Positions 16,901 to 25,368 are shown, counted from the stretch's first letter. The stretch: 64,000 bases of DNA from Fructobacillus apis (GCF_023893635.1 NZ_JAMWYK010000001.1:124001-188000); one strand, 5' to 3'. Translations and numbers: made by a program. Notes: generated by a model from the sequence alone, not told the origin.

Positions 16901-19686
16901 TTGGCTGCCTTCACAATCAACTTCTTGGTTTCGGCCTTAATCTTTTTGATTTCTTTTTCAGTGTCCGTGCGTTCATCGTCCATCAAATCAAGGGCGTCCC
17001 TCACGAGAACTTCTTGCTCGTGGGCGGCTTCAACCAGCTTCTTAATGTTCAACTGACGAACCGACTTCAGCACGGCCTGGTCGATGGCGTCTTCCAAACC
17101 AGCCTCACCTTGAATGTTTCCGGCGTCCTTCATCGTTTGAAGGGCGACCTTCTCGATGTCAGCCGAAGAGCTTTGCTTTTCGAGCGACAGATTGGCTTCG
17201 ACAAGAAGATTATCCAAGCGGTGCAAGTAGTCCACCAAGGACTTATCTGCCACCTTTGGTCGTAAGTTTGTAATGGTCTTTCGTACCAAAAGCATTTGCT
17301 TTTGCATCGCGTCATAGGCAGCCGTACGCTTTTGGTTCAGCTCGTTTACGAAGTCTTCGTTTGGTTGTAAGACCGACACGGCGGTTGGTCGAAGCGCGAT
17401 AATCGAACCGTCACGGAGCTTCATCTGACCAGTGTAGTAGACCGTAAACGGCCGGTTATAGATGTCAAAGTCGGCTTCGCTTGTCTTTTGTCCTTCCGGG
17501 TCAACCGACTTTACGAGCTTGATGCCCTTTACCTCGTCGTTTGGGTGGAAGCCGTTCTTGTCGAGCAAGACATCCCCCGTAAAGTAATCAATCACCCGGT
17601 CGAAACGGTCGTGCATGTTGTAGAAGCGCTCGCCCACAGCCATCGTAATCTTCCGGTGGTCGAGGTCAGCTCCCGGAAGCACGCGGTCTTCGCCCTTCAC
17701 TTCCGGCCACTCGGTGACGGAGGAAGCAACGGTCTTCGTGTTCAGCTTTTCAAGCTTATCAAACGGTGAAATGTAGGCCCGCCATGTCTTGACGTCCTCG
17801 GTCTTCAGCTCGTTATCGTGCATCTTATTCTTATCGATGGCGATGTCGCGACCTAAGTCACCATCGGAGTAGAACTTGTTCTTCTTGGACAGCATCGCGT
17901 TGGCGTCCAAGGAGTTTAACTTCATGTTCAAGCGTCCGTTTGGTGCCGGAGGCAATTGGCCGCGCGTCAGCACTTTATACGGACTATTGTCGGCGTAGCC
18001 GTTCATGGCATCACTCTGCGCAGCGCCCTTTCCAAGAAGCTTTTTCATCTCGTGTGACGAAAGGTTTCCCGGGAACTGATCGAGGTCGAAGTTCAGGTAA
18101 CCATAGGCACCACCGACGATGTTGCCACCCCATGACAACGCGTTCATAAAGAACTTCGTCACCAGGATTTTAGCTTGGACGTAGCGGGAAGAAAAGTCCT
18201 TTAATTCAGAACCACACACCAGGAAGTACATCCCCCGTGGGTCTTCCTTCACGTTGGTCTTGATGTCGTTTGGATAGAGCGTGATTGGGTAGAACGGGCT
18301 ATCCATACCACGCACGCTGTAATTGGTTCCTTCCTTTTCGTTCACTTGGTTCAGCACATGGGCCAACAAGTAATCAACGGCGGAACCGGCATAGCCGGAA
18401 ATCGGAATCCCGATGGAAGCGGAAATCACCTTTTCCAAGCCGGGTACCCGGTTTAGTAACTCGTCAACACTAAGGTTAATATTGAAGTCCATCTGGGCCC
18501 CAAACTTGGTCTTATCAAGGGACAGCGTCTTTACGAAGTCGTTTGGGTTCGTTCCTTCCGGTGCTTCCATCCGAAGGTAGATGCCGTACTGGCCGGCGTC
18601 GTACTGGTTGTTCAGATAGTTTGGCACCCAACCGTTCGTTAACATGTTGGAAACCGTTTGAAGCATGCGGTTAAATTGAGCAAAGAAGAAGCTTGGACTC
18701 AAAACGGATCCGTTCGATGACTGTACCACTGCATAGAATGGGAAGCCCCCGGAGTAGACCAGCGTGTTTGTTTCCGGACGGTAGGAGGCCGTCGTTCCAC
18801 GGTATGGCGTCCCGATGTATGAAATCAGATTATCAGCCACCTTCCGGACAAAGGACTTGTCCGTAATCAGGCGCATTGACGACACGTTGGAGTAATCGTT
18901 TTGCTTGCTGCCCATACCGAAGAAGCGGTATTCCGGAACGCCAAATTCCAAGACGCCAGGCTTTTTCACGTAGTCCTTCGTCTCGTTTAATTTCGCATCA
19001 CCCGGGTGGGCAAAGTTTGGCAAGAAACCACCCAAGCTATCAACCAACTCTTCGTAAGATGACGTCTTCGTCGCTTTGTAGAGTGGTTCCAAAGGGTTAT
19101 TCTGTCCTGCTTTTTCATTATTTTCGTCGTACTGAGCGGCAACCCCTTCGGCCACCTCGTTCAAAATCTCCTCCGCAATCTTCTTTAATTGATCACGGGT
19201 ACCCTCATCAATCACCAGGTCGGCCTGTGGGAAGAGTGTTTGTTCCTTCTTAAAGGCTTCACCGAGTTGCTTAATCACGGCTTGTTCGTCTTTGTCGCGT
19301 GTCGTCATCCCGCCTTCCTTCTTATCCTTCATTGTCTCTTCTGTCGCTTTTACCTCAGATTGCTGGCTTTCATGATTCGATTTCTGTTGCTCACGCTTTT
19401 GTTCAATGGTCGTCGAAGCGATCTTATCAGCTTGAGCACTCGAATCATCTTTAACCGGCGCATCGGAGGAAGAAACAGCAGAAGCAGTCTTTTCCCCTGC
19501 TTCCGTCGTTGGACTAAATTGTTGACTGCCACTGGTCTTTTGTTGACTGATGGCACCTTCGTCCGCGCTCACCACGTGGTGGCGGTTTGTCAGTTCACCC
19601 ACACCCGTTGAAAGAAAGACCGACGAGGCGATCAGCCAGGTCTTCTTTGACTGAGCAATGGACAGCAAATTATTTTTCTTTGTCAT
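10924..19686 (-). CDS. Giant cell-wall-anchored repeat protein (Ebh/DUF1542-like modules), LPDTA anchor
   Basis: 2920 residues. The N-terminus has a signal peptide (KKTWLIASSVFLSTG, likely cleavage after VVSA). Residues 45-170 are Ser/Lys/Glu-rich, 170-780 form a unique aromatic-rich head of unknown fold, and 800-985 are helical. About 20 tandem helical modules of roughly 87 residues follow (about 985-2640), each marked by a variant of HVDxxSLxxQ, resembling three-helix DUF1542/Ebh repeats. The C-terminus has a spacer of Asp/Gly/Asn/Lys runs, then ALPDTAEKDSGK, a hydrophobic helix and a KKTKKNDE tail. It probably extends from the cell surface as an adhesin; no ligand can be inferred. It has its own promoter and terminator. 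The ribosome site AAGGAT precedes the ATG. Confidence 0.85.
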   Translation of the reverse strand: MTKKNNLLSIAQSKKTWLIASSVFLSTGVGELTNRHHVVSADEGAISQQKTSGSQQFSPTTEAGEKTASAVSSSDAPVKDDSSAQADKIASTTIEQKREQQKSNHESQQSEVKATEETMKDKKEGGMTTRDKDEQAVIKQLGEAFKKEQTLFPQADLVIDEGTRDQLKKIAEEILNEVAEGVAAQYDENNEKAGQNNPLEPLYKATKTSSYEELVDSLGGFLPNFAHPGDAKLNETKDYVKKPGVLEFGVPEYRFFGMGSKQNDYSNVSSMRLITDKSFVRKVADNLISYIGTPYRGTTASYRPETNTLVYSGGFPFYAVVQSSNGSVLSPSFFFAQFNRMLQTVSNMLTNGWVPNYLNNQYDAGQYGIYLRMEAPEGTNPNDFVKTLSLDKTKFGAQMDFNINLSVDELLNRVPGLEKVISASIGIPISGYAGSAVDYLLAHVLNQVNEKEGTNYSVRGMDSPFYPITLYPNDIKTNVKEDPRGMYFLVCGSELKDFSSRYVQAKILVTKFFMNALSWGGNIVGGAYGYLNFDLDQFPGNLSSHEMKKLLGKGAAQSDAMNGYADNSPYKVLTRGQLPPAPNGRLNMKLNSLDANAMLSKKNKFYSDGDLGRDIAIDKNKMHDNELKTEDVKTWRAYISPFDKLEKLNTKTVASSVTEWPEVKGEDRVLPGADLDHRKITMAVGERFYNMHDRFDRVIDYFTGDVLLDKNGFHPNDEVKGIKLVKSVDPEGQKTSEADFDIYNRPFTVYYTGQMKLRDGSIIALRPTAVSVLQPNEDFVNELNQKRTAAYDAMQKQMLLVRKTITNLRPKVADKSLVDYLHRLDNLLVEANLSLEKQSSSADIEKVALQTMKDAGNIQGEAGLEDAIDQAVLKSVRQLNIKKLVEAAHEQEVLVRDALDLMDDERTDTEKEIKKIKAETKKLIVKAAKHRSARSVDNNDTLAQIERDAARGIEAIENLYLSRDKRDNAVTNLRLACWLKKNDFDKIPNVDLNSLTEQKKAVHTLFADYAQRLQRCRDKSELQQTLNEGLLLLRKIDDPKTAVDQELVTKEDQQQAKQTLKKLADEKKAGFDKIEHVDEKSLLEQKSLVDQLIIRSNEAFDQAHLKKDLKAALEKAITELQTIADPMVALEYQVPTNEARQAAKNQVAEAAKQKKAAMAAIEHVLEKSLSQQTQLLNEVAEQANKAIDDAKNVAELNEVLADALSKIDGIADPEKDPAYQAASPSSRENAVERLNKKAQSKKAGFDELDGAQVDSVIAQKKEVDQRLAKALKEVAKAETAGALDKAFRDGLLAIDGVLDPEVLEGQKAVTDEERAKATQKLEDLAGRRLTEFEHVVHVDENSLADQKRLLNKLLNVSLEDLKKAEKKDDLALALSRGKKLIQEVALPKLSYDYRPATQADKKRVYNKLKEAADAKKQDFDSMKHLDASSLFDQKQLVDYALQLSKEKIDEVELNKDLNQIFQDGLKAIQDVAKPDLALRFREADEAAKDEAIQTIKQAGAAKKASFEAMAHVDESSLNVQKLAVDNQVNIGKEAVERAETNGQLSAALAQALKSIDQVAKPVLSDDYRVADKAYKDAAKKRLEDEKLVVYKAFTQVEHVDTASLEKQDKILETTLQNALGFVDKANTRGQVNTALANGLIALNNVSVPNIQVDYLPVTNENRKAAIAMLQRVADHKKQDFEKIEHVDQESLKKQEGVLEHNLQLGEDQVNLAQFQGELNDAVEHGLELISMVANPSLEKAYQVAEPASKDDAKKQLDKAAEDKKKSFKDIFGVDPDDENKQDKKVDDALDKAKKAVDEAQTNGEVDKAFRDGLAAIDDVPDPSVQEAFKPSTAAEKDAGKKRLDEAAFEKKKNFHAIPHVDQTSEANQDALVDGAVDKAKKAVDAAKTKGEVEKAVKDGLDTIQTIADPTLEPAYQAASQADKNEAIATLYQAVDDKKKAFEGIEHVDQNSLSKQVDELADIEKSTTDQIQAAQTKGGVDQALKEGLAAVNRVLPPVVERDYREATAAEKLHAKKVVSDAAEQKKQAFDHVAFADKNSLTKQKHQVDLIAHDAKENIAKAETKGQLDGLVSKALSDIEKVAEPSLDEKHAPVEDSQRDMYLNRLEEEANRIKKDFAAIPHVDQNSLEEQVSLLDQALVKGKDKIKSAATGGELTEAYLSAQDSLRKVSRPQLQFDYLAPTKQAIEAMQNKLKAVAEQQKQSFERIENVDQGSLKEQETEIDRLTKWYLEDLGRMETNRALTKAYNKAVEDIQNVALPTLKPTRATLADQSAAKQHLRSAGEEKKHHFEMIHHADREQLHQQCERVDELVEEYTNKIDKTVLKADLPKVLAEGTMAISSVQDPALKWDYRLVSEADRNDAKNEITELANVMKHDYASIYGVDQKSLQTQMAAIDTALAHGLKSLDLAVYNKELVPALQNARQELLAIQKPKLERRYQAPNAEDKSQMQNEMRALGESKKDGFKALQGAVAASLNAQCEKVDKAVQNGLNKVNDAQFVWELDSAFDQLVKDLANIAGPEIEEDMRPVTEEAIAAALAELAQTRDQRQKEMEKIPSVDADSLHEQQAKVQKVYENYVPTVKATKTMGELHHVTSLVKALLMSISDPLKEAVSQADRDAAKKKIDDAAKDFEDKVKEIPNPDPADRDEIEKDLHDDVDEAKAAIDRAKTPKELDDAVSDGLDKINNLPLPTPDNPADENGGAGGDTFRDGDDADNNGNDSDGENNNGNDADGKNNDGKDSDGKNDADAGKDGKDADGKSDKDDNDDQPDKNGGKNGQPGKDGDDSDGHNADKPADGNESNGSSDKDDAAKKHDANGRDKKGGDAINPDAAKPADNAHSDSDASKRDAKAEKDAENAKTASDRDASKDSDLKLKKSANATTVRPVAHALPDTAEKDSGKLKQTLAFVIVGLASAFGYKKTKKNDE

Positions 19687-19731
19687 ATGTTCATCCTTCT
19701 TTTTTCTGCTTTAACTACTCATTCTACAGAA

Positions 19732-19761
19732 ATTATAAGGTCAAACTTTTAAAAATGTCAA
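19732..19761 (-). promoter_or_regulatory. Promoter of the giant surface-protein gene
   Basis: Minus-strand TTGACA (19756-19761) and TATAAT (19732-19737) separated by 18 bases, 46 bases upstream of the ATG. Both hexamers are consensus, which suggests strong expression. Confidence 0.75.
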
Positions 19762-19903
19762 GATATTTTTAATTTATAAAAAGATGTTATACATTTTCAA
19801 TTAAAATGCTTTGACAAAACAATACATTTTCCTAAATTTAGTACGTTTCATTATTTCAAATCTTTCAAAAGTCCGACCCGACCCGGCCAATTTTTTAGCA
19901 AAT

Positions 19904-19935
19904 AAAAAGAAGATTGCCAAAGCAATCTTCTTTTT
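19904..19935 (-). terminator. Terminator of the ypsC-like gene
   Basis: AAGAAGATTGC / GCAATCTTCTT hairpin with T-run, about 40 bases past the stop at 19974. Confidence 0.85.
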
Positions 19936-19973
19936 CATCTAAGCAAAGCCATATTCGACTTCGTCATCATTTT

Positions 19974-21113
19974 TTACTTTTTAAAATTTGGCTTGGCCCA
20001 GTACTGGAAGTAATCAACGCGCAACTGACCGTTGTAAAGCTTCCGCTTCTTCGTGGCCTTTTGACCGTAGGCCTTTTCGAAGTTTAAGTCGGAGGTCAAG
20101 ATGTACTTTGACCAGTGCTTAAGCGGCTTGTACAAGATTCCCATCGTCTTGTAGAGTTCTTCGGCCGCTTCCAACTCACCCATTCGTTCACCGTATGGTG
20201 GGTTGGAAACCAAAACCCCGGCTTCCTCTTCGGGGTACCAGTCGGCCAAGTCCATGTGACCGAAGGTGATGTCCTGGGACAATCCGGCGTGCTTGGCGTT
20301 TTCTTGGGCAATCTTGACCATGCGGGCGTCCACATCGTAACCCTTGATGTTCAACTCGGAATCATAGTCCGCCTTGTCTTCGGCCTCGTCACGGATGGTG
20401 TCGGAGAGTTCGTGGTCGAACCAGTCCATCTTCTCGATGTCGAAGGTACGGGTCAAACCAGGCGCCAAGTTACGACCAATCAAGGCCGCTTCAATTGGCA
20501 GCGTTCCGGAACCACAAGTTGGGTCCACAAAAGGCATGTCCTTGTTCCAGTTCGTGAGCAAGATCAAGGCAGCCGCGAAGTTTTCCTTCAAAGGAGCGGG
20601 TCCCTTTTCGACACGGTAACCACGCTTGAACAAGGATGGTCCCGTCGTATCCAAAGTCAACATCACTTGGTCCTTTGAAATCATGACTTCCAATTGGGCG
20701 AAGAAGCCGTTTTCTGGCAGACGCGTCCGCACGTGGTAGGCTTCCTGCAACTTTTGAACGATGGCCTTCTTCGTAATCGACTGCACGTCTGGCACGGAGT
20801 GCAAGGCGGAGTTACGGGAACGACCTGCCACCGGGAACTCAGAGTCGTAGTTCAAGTAGTCTTCAACTGGCAAGGCCTTGATGCCTTGGAAGAGCTCTTC
20901 GAAAGTCTTGGCTTCAAAGGAACCGATAACAATCTTCACACGGTCCGCCGTACGCAACCAGAGGTTGGCGCGCAAGATGTCGGCCTGCGTACCTTCGAAG
21001 AAGACGCGGTAGTTGTCGACACGGACGTCGTAACCCATGTTCTTTAATTCCTGCCCGACGACGGATTCTAATCCGGCGGCGACCGTAACCATAATGGTGT
21101 ATTTCTTTTCCAT
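19974..21113 (-). CDS. ypsC: THUMP-domain class I SAM RNA methyltransferase (YpsC/RlmL N-domain type)
   Basis: 379 residues. An N-terminal ferredoxin-like plus THUMP RNA-binding region (about 5-160) is followed by a Rossmann methyltransferase domain. The latter shows DPTCGSGTLPIEAAL (SAM-binding motif I region) near residue 195 and the catalytic SNPPYGERM near 305. By family it should make N2-methylguanosine in large-subunit rRNA. AAAGGAAA precedes the ATG. In bacilli this gene is near gpsB and ypsA; here those lie 13 kb away. It is followed by a strong terminator. Confidence 0.9.
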   Translation of the reverse strand: MEKKYTIMVTVAAGLESVVGQELKNMGYDVRVDNYRVFFEGTQADILRANLWLRTADRVKIVIGSFEAKTFEELFQGIKALPVEDYLNYDSEFPVAGRSRNSALHSVPDVQSITKKAIVQKLQEAYHVRTRLPENGFFAQLEVMISKDQVMLTLDTTGPSLFKRGYRVEKGPAPLKENFAAALILLTNWNKDMPFVDPTCGSGTLPIEAALIGRNLAPGLTRTFDIEKMDWFDHELSDTIRDEAEDKADYDSELNIKGYDVDARMVKIAQENAKHAGLSQDITFGHMDLADWYPEEEAGVLVSNPPYGERMGELEAAEELYKTMGILYKPLKHWSKYILTSDLNFEKAYGQKATKKRKLYNGQLRVDYFQYWAKPNFKK

Positions 21114-21138
21114 GATTTTCCTTTATAATATAGCTATT

Positions 21139-21438
21139 ATGAACGTATTTGACTTCTTTTCATTAACCACATTCTTCAATACCAATACTAAGCTTTATGC
21201 TCAGCTAGGTAAAGAGCGATCCGACTTTGCCCCGATTACCGGTCTCCGCTTCTTGGAAGACGACAGCCAAATTGGCTTTGTCATCGACCCAAACGGGAAG
21301 CCGTTGACTTTGGAGCAGATGCAAACCCGCCTGTCTCAAGTCGGGCAAAAGGCGCAGCTCTTTTGCCTCATCCAGCAAAACGCCCGGGCCGTTCTGGGCT
21401 TTCACAAGGATGAAAGTGGTGTTTTGGTCTTAAAATAA
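21139..21438 (+). CDS. Uncharacterised 99-residue protein, possibly leaderless
   Basis: Starts MNVFDFFSLTTFFNTNTK; not recognised. It is soluble with no signal. An internal conserved-looking sequence reads ITGLRFLEDDSQIGFVIDPNGKPL. No ribosome site precedes the ATG; instead a TATAAT (21124-21129) lies only 9 bases upstream, so transcription would begin a few bases before or at the ATG. It is divergent from ypsC and convergent with dnaD, with a shared terminator at 21441-21472. Coding is supported by codon use and an uninterrupted frame only. Confidence 0.55.
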   Translation: MNVFDFFSLTTFFNTNTKLYAQLGKERSDFAPITGLRFLEDDSQIGFVIDPNGKPLTLEQMQTRLSQVGQKAQLFCLIQQNARAVLGFHKDESGVLVLK

Positions 21439-21440
21439 GA

Positions 21441-21472
21441 AAGCGTCGCCAGGAATTCTCCCGGCGACTTTT
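21441..21472. terminator. Terminator between the 99-codon gene and dnaD
   Basis: GTCGCC / GGCGAC stem flanked by A and T runs in the 42-base gap between convergent genes. Confidence 0.7.
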
Positions 21473-21480
21473 CTTTTGTC

Positions 21481-22197
21481 TTAAAACTGGTCAAATTTGA
21501 AGTTTGGCACCTTAGGCTTTGGACCTGTCGTCTGCTCGCCTTGCTTCTTGGCGCGGTTTTGATAGCGGCTGTTACCGGTTTGGTAGCTCACGGCCCGGCG
21601 CTTTTCCTTGGCGATTTGCACCGCCTGAGGTGACGTTAGGTTGTCGCGCTTCCAGTTGATCAAAATTGTTTCCACGTAGCGGAGTGACCGGGCGTTGTTG
21701 GCCACGGCCTCCTGGATGGCCAAGGTCATCATGTTCGGGTCAAAGTGGTCTTGGTCAAACCACTGGTTGACAGTCTGCATCTCCATTGGTGAGAGAACAC
21801 GGCCAAACTCCCCCTGCAAAATCTTCATGACTTCGCGACGGGATTGTTGTCCGGTTGACACCACGTGGTTTTCGACGGCAGCACCCTTCCCCTCAATCAG
21901 CTTCTCGTAGAGCGGGGAAAAGTCAAAGAACTCCTGGCGCGCCCCGATACTTTGAACCTTGACCAAGCCCTTCTTCATGAAGGCTTGAATCCGGGTGGAG
22001 ACGGCCTTTTCGGTCACCTTCATGACGGAGGCAATGCCAGCCGGCGTCGCCTGGTCCCCTTGGTTTTGCAAGCGGTTAATTTGAATAAAGATAACAAGGT
22101 CGTCGTTGTCCAACCCAAGATCTTGGTAATGAATCAGCACTTGATTATAGACGGTCGTTTGACCGGCCATAATTAATTCTTTCACCTGATCGTTCAT
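21481..22197 (-). CDS. dnaD: DnaD-family replication initiation protein
   Basis: DnaD helps load the replicative helicase at origins and restart sites. The N-terminal winged-helix region (residues 1-100) includes the expected TPAGIASVMKVTEKAVSTRI recognition-helix area. The DnaB_2 domain spans about 120-195, with the signature YVETILINWKRDNLTS. A basic tail rich in Lys, Gln and Pro follows. Length of 238 is normal. It lies upstream of a terminator and after asnS, matching the aspB-asnS-dnaD order of lactobacilli, but nth does not follow. Confidence 0.9.
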   Translation of the reverse strand: MNDQVKELIMAGQTTVYNQVLIHYQDLGLDNDDLVIFIQINRLQNQGDQATPAGIASVMKVTEKAVSTRIQAFMKKGLVKVQSIGARQEFFDFSPLYEKLIEGKGAAVENHVVSTGQQSRREVMKILQGEFGRVLSPMEMQTVNQWFDQDHFDPNMMTLAIQEAVANNARSLRYVETILINWKRDNLTSPQAVQIAKEKRRAVSYQTGNSRYQNRAKKQGEQTTGPKPKVPNFKFDQF

Positions 22198-22216
22198 GAA
22201 TACTCCTCATTGCTCG

Positions 22217-22246
22217 AAAAGCGCCCACTAAAAATGGGCGCTTTTA
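22217..22246 (-). terminator. Terminator after asnS
   Basis: AAAAGCGCCCA / TGGGCGCTTTT hairpin in the gap between asnS (stop 22264) and dnaD (start 22197). Confidence 0.8.
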
Positions 22247-22263
22247 ACACGAATATCAATTGC

Positions 22264-23574
22264 TTATGGGCGCAAACGGTGCGTCATACGTGGGAATGGG
22301 ATGGCTTCACGGATGTGTTCTTCACCCGTAACGAAGGTCACCATACGTTCCAAACCAAGACCGAATCCTGAGTGAGGCACGGAACCGAACTTACGCAAGT
22401 CCAAGTACCAATTGTAGTCTTCCAAAGACTGACCTTCTTCTTCGATGCGTTGCTTCAAGTAGTCGTAGTCCGTGTCACGTTCTGAACCACCGATGATTTC
22501 ACCGTATCCTTCAGGGGCCAACAAATCGGCTGACACAACCACGTCTTCACATTCTGGGTGACGCTTCATGTAGAAGGCCTTGATAGCCTTAGGGAAGTTC
22601 ATGATGAAGACAGGCTTTGAGAAGTGGTTTGCCAAGAACGTTTCTTCTGGAGAACCGAAGTCGACACCCCATTCAACGTCGAAGTCGTTGTCTTGCAACA
22701 ACTTGATGGCGTCGTCGTATGAGACACGTGGGAATGGCAATTGCGTGTATGACTTCAACAAGTCCTTATCACGGCCAAGCAAGTCCAATTCCTGTTCGTT
22801 TCGTTCCAAGACCTTTTCAATCAAGAAGGCCACGTAGCGTTCTTGCAATTCGAGGGAAGCTTCTTGGTCAAAGAAGGCCATTTCTGGTTCAATCATCCAG
22901 AATTCCGTCAAGTGACGACGGGTCTTGGACTTTTCGGCACGGAAGGCAGGACCAAAGGTGAAGACCTTTGAGAAGGCCATGGCACCGGCTTCGGCGTAAA
23001 GCTGACCAGTCTGTGACAAGTAGGCGTCTTGACCGAAGTAGTCCGTTTCGAACAATTCCGTCGTACCTTCTGGGGCTGAACCCGTAAGCAATGGGGCGTC
23101 CAACTTGATGAAGCCTTCGTTGTTGAAGAATTCGTAAGTGGCGGCGATCAACGTGTTACGGATCTTCAAAGTGGCGAATGGCTTGATGTGACGGAGGTAC
23201 AAGTGACGTTCGTCAAACAAGAATTCCGTTCCGTGTTCCTTTGGCGTGATTGGGTAATCGTGTGATTCACCAATCACTTGGATGTCAGAAACCTTCATTT
23301 CGTAACCGAACTTTGAACGTTCGTCCTGGTTGATGACACCCGTGACGTACATGGATGATTCTTGCTTCAATTCCTTGGCCGTTTCGAAGAGTTCTTCTGA
23401 AACGTCAGCCTTGGCAACAACGGCTTGGAAGAAGGCCGTACCGTCGCGCAATTGCAAGAAGGCCATCTTTCCGGAACCACGCTTATTCCGCAACCAAGCA
23501 CCGATTTTTACGGTTTGACCCACGTATTGTGGTGCGTCTTTAATTTGAATCGTTGGAATCGTTTGTTCTGTCAT
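22264..23574 (-). CDS. asnS: Asparagine-tRNA ligase
   Basis: Class IIb aminoacyl-tRNA synthetase charging tRNA-Asn. The N-terminal OB-fold (about 1-110, [19 protein letters not shown]) precedes the catalytic domain, with motif 2 around [20 protein letters not shown] and motif 3 at [12 protein letters not shown]. Length of 436 is typical. The translation start is unusual: the nearest GGAGG is 23 bases from the ATG, and a 5-bp hairpin lies between them (see findings). It follows aspB in what is likely one transcript. Confidence 0.95.
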   Translation of the reverse strand: MTEQTIPTIQIKDAPQYVGQTVKIGAWLRNKRGSGKMAFLQLRDGTAFFQAVVAKADVSEELFETAKELKQESSMYVTGVINQDERSKFGYEMKVSDIQVIGESHDYPITPKEHGTEFLFDERHLYLRHIKPFATLKIRNTLIAATYEFFNNEGFIKLDAPLLTGSAPEGTTELFETDYFGQDAYLSQTGQLYAEAGAMAFSKVFTFGPAFRAEKSKTRRHLTEFWMIEPEMAFFDQEASLELQERYVAFLIEKVLERNEQELDLLGRDKDLLKSYTQLPFPRVSYDDAIKLLQDNDFDVEWGVDFGSPEETFLANHFSKPVFIMNFPKAIKAFYMKRHPECEDVVVSADLLAPEGYGEIIGGSERDTDYDYLKQRIEEEGQSLEDYNWYLDLRKFGSVPHSGFGLGLERMVTFVTGEEHIREAIPFPRMTHRLRP

Positions 23575-23581
23575 CTTGTTG

Positions 23582-23602
23582 TCGGGGCTAACCCCCGCCT
23601 CC
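23582..23602 (-). promoter_or_regulatory. Hairpin between Shine-Dalgarno and start codon of asnS
   Basis: On the mRNA, GGAGG is followed by CGGGG-gttag-CCCCG and then GACAACAAG before AUG. Folding the hairpin shortens the distance from 23 to about 8 bases, which would restore normal ribosome-site spacing. Pairing is seen; function is inferred. Confidence 0.45.
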
Positions 23603-23639
23603 TTTTTAGTTTTACTATGTATGGCTGAAAACAGCCGGA

Positions 23640-24833
23640 TTAAGCATTGTGAATAAAGTGTTCGATGCGCAAAAGCGCCTCGTTCAAGGATGCTTGGTCC
23701 TTGGCGTAAGACATTCTTAGGTAACCAGGCATTCCGAACCCCTCGCCCGCCGGCACCGCCACCTTTTCATCTTCCAAAAGTTTTTCGGCAAAGGCAGCTG
23801 AGTTTGAAAGCCCCATCTTCTCAAGGAGCCAGTCCTCGATCCGGATGAAGAAGTAGAAAGCCCCTTCAGGCTTTTCAGCTAATTGGATCCCGTCGATTTG
23901 TTCGATGCGGGCGAAGGTTTCGTTCAAACGACCTTCGAATGCCAAACGCAGCTCCTCCACCGCGCCCTGGTCGCCGGTAACGGCTTCCAGCGCCGCGGCT
24001 TGCGAAACAGCTGACGGGTTCGAGGTCATATGACCCAGCACCTTGTTCATGTTTTTGATCACCGTCTCATCGGCAATCGCCCAACCTAAACGCCATCCAG
24101 TCATGGAGTAGGACTTTGAGACCCCGTCCACGACGATGAGCTTGGAGTTGGCGATTTCCCGAAGCGACAAAGCGCTTGTAAACACCGCGTTGTTGTACAC
24201 CAGGCGACCGTAGATTTCGTCCACGATTAGGAAAGAACCGTGTTCTTCGGCCCAGTCCAAGATTGCTTGGACCTCGTCTTTGGTGTACAGGATACCAGAC
24301 GGGTTGGTTGGATTATTCAAGATAATCAACTTCGGCGTCTTCTGCAGTTGGTTCAAGGCTCCTACAGTAAGCTTACCAGCCGTCGTGTCATCTGACAAAG
24401 CGAGGAATTTCCCGTCGGCCAGGTTGACCTGTTCGGCGTAGGAGACCCAGTAGGGCTTGGCCGAAACGACCAAGTCGCCCGGGTTGACCAGAATCTGGAC
24501 CAGGGCGTACAGGGCCATCTTGGCACCGGTTGTGACCGTGACCTGGTTGGCCTTGATTTCTTGGCCGGTCAATTTCTTGGTCAAGTCCGCGATTCCCTGG
24601 CGAAGTTCCAAGACACCGCCGACGGGCGTGTAGAAGGACGTCTTGCCGGTTTCAATGGCCTTGATGGCGGCCTGTGCAATGTTTTTTGGCGTGGTAAAGT
24701 CCGGTTCCCCGGTTCCGAGGTTGATGACATCTTCCCCGGCCGCCGCCATTTCCTTGGCCTTCTTTGAGACGGCTAAGGTAGCGGAGGGCTGAACCTTTTG
24801 TGACCGCTTTGTAAACTCTTCTTCTGCTAACAT
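23640..24833 (-). CDS. aspB: Pyridoxal-phosphate aminotransferase, aspartate aminotransferase type
   Basis: Class I/II aminotransferase, subgroup I-gamma, likely interconverting aspartate and oxaloacetate. The PLP Lys lies in [14 protein letters not shown], the Asp/Tyr ring contacts in [10 protein letters not shown], the cofactor-phosphate region in TTGAKMALY, and NNPTNPSG is present. At 397 residues it is full length. It stands between tseB and asnS, as in many lactobacilli; aspartate supply links it logically to asparagine charging. The ribosome site GGAG overlaps the end of tseB, with 4 to 5 bases to the ATG. Confidence 0.9.
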   Translation of the reverse strand: MLAEEEFTKRSQKVQPSATLAVSKKAKEMAAAGEDVINLGTGEPDFTTPKNIAQAAIKAIETGKTSFYTPVGGVLELRQGIADLTKKLTGQEIKANQVTVTTGAKMALYALVQILVNPGDLVVSAKPYWVSYAEQVNLADGKFLALSDDTTAGKLTVGALNQLQKTPKLIILNNPTNPSGILYTKDEVQAILDWAEEHGSFLIVDEIYGRLVYNNAVFTSALSLREIANSKLIVVDGVSKSYSMTGWRLGWAIADETVIKNMNKVLGHMTSNPSAVSQAAALEAVTGDQGAVEELRLAFEGRLNETFARIEQIDGIQLAEKPEGAFYFFIRIEDWLLEKMGLSNSAAFAEKLLEDEKVAVPAGEGFGMPGYLRMSYAKDQASLNEALLRIEHFIHNA

Positions 24834-24840
24834 ATTGCTC

Positions 24841-25368
24841 CTAGATTCCGTTCACGGCCCGGTACACCGTTCCCGTCTTGTAATCCATCGTGAGGTAGTT
24901 CAAGCTGTCGCCTTCGTCTCGGTAGGAAACTTCCCAAACCAAAGCGTTTTGGTATTCGGAAAGGTTGGCGGAGTAAATCTTGCTTGCCAAGTAGTCATCC
25001 CCCTTCAAGCGTTTTTTCAGCTCGCTGGGTGAAATGCCATTGCCGTAATCAAAGATTTTCACGTTCTTGCTCTTGCCGTGGATGATGGCTACTTTCTGCT
25101 TGCCGTTTTCATCCCCGAGCACCGCGTAGGTCGCCCCGTCACGGTAGTCGACGGTCATGTCGTGCAAGTTTTGTAGATTGGTCTTTTGCTTGACCACCGT
25201 TTGCACGTTGCTTTCGGCCTTTGCCATTGGGCGAAGGGCCAAGTAGGCGTAGAAGGCCAAGGCGGCTATGATGACAACCGCGATGGCGACGATGATCGCG
25301 ATAAACTTTGACCAGGAAAATTTCTTTGGGCGGGCCATTCTGACCCGTAAGTTGTCATGAATTTCCAT
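24841..25368 (-). CDS. tseB: TseB/YpmB-like membrane protein (DUF5590)
   Basis: 175 residues: a short basic cytoplasmic N-terminus, one membrane helix (about residues 20-48, FIAIIVAIAVVIIAALAFYAY) and an extracytoplasmic domain of about 120 residues with two cystatin-like halves. By family it is a penicillin-binding-protein-associated cell elongation factor. It sits upstream of aspB, the usual Firmicutes order. The ATG at 25368 has GAAGAGG nearby. A TATAAT with the TG extension lies at 25402-25407. Confidence 0.8.
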   Translation of the reverse strand: MEIHDNLRVRMARPKKFSWSKFIAIIVAIAVVIIAALAFYAYLALRPMAKAESNVQTVVKQKTNLQNLHDMTVDYRDGATYAVLGDENGKQKVAIIHGKSKNVKIFDYGNGISPSELKKRLKGDDYLASKIYSANLSEYQNALVWEVSYRDEGDSLNYLTMDYKTGTVYRAVNGI

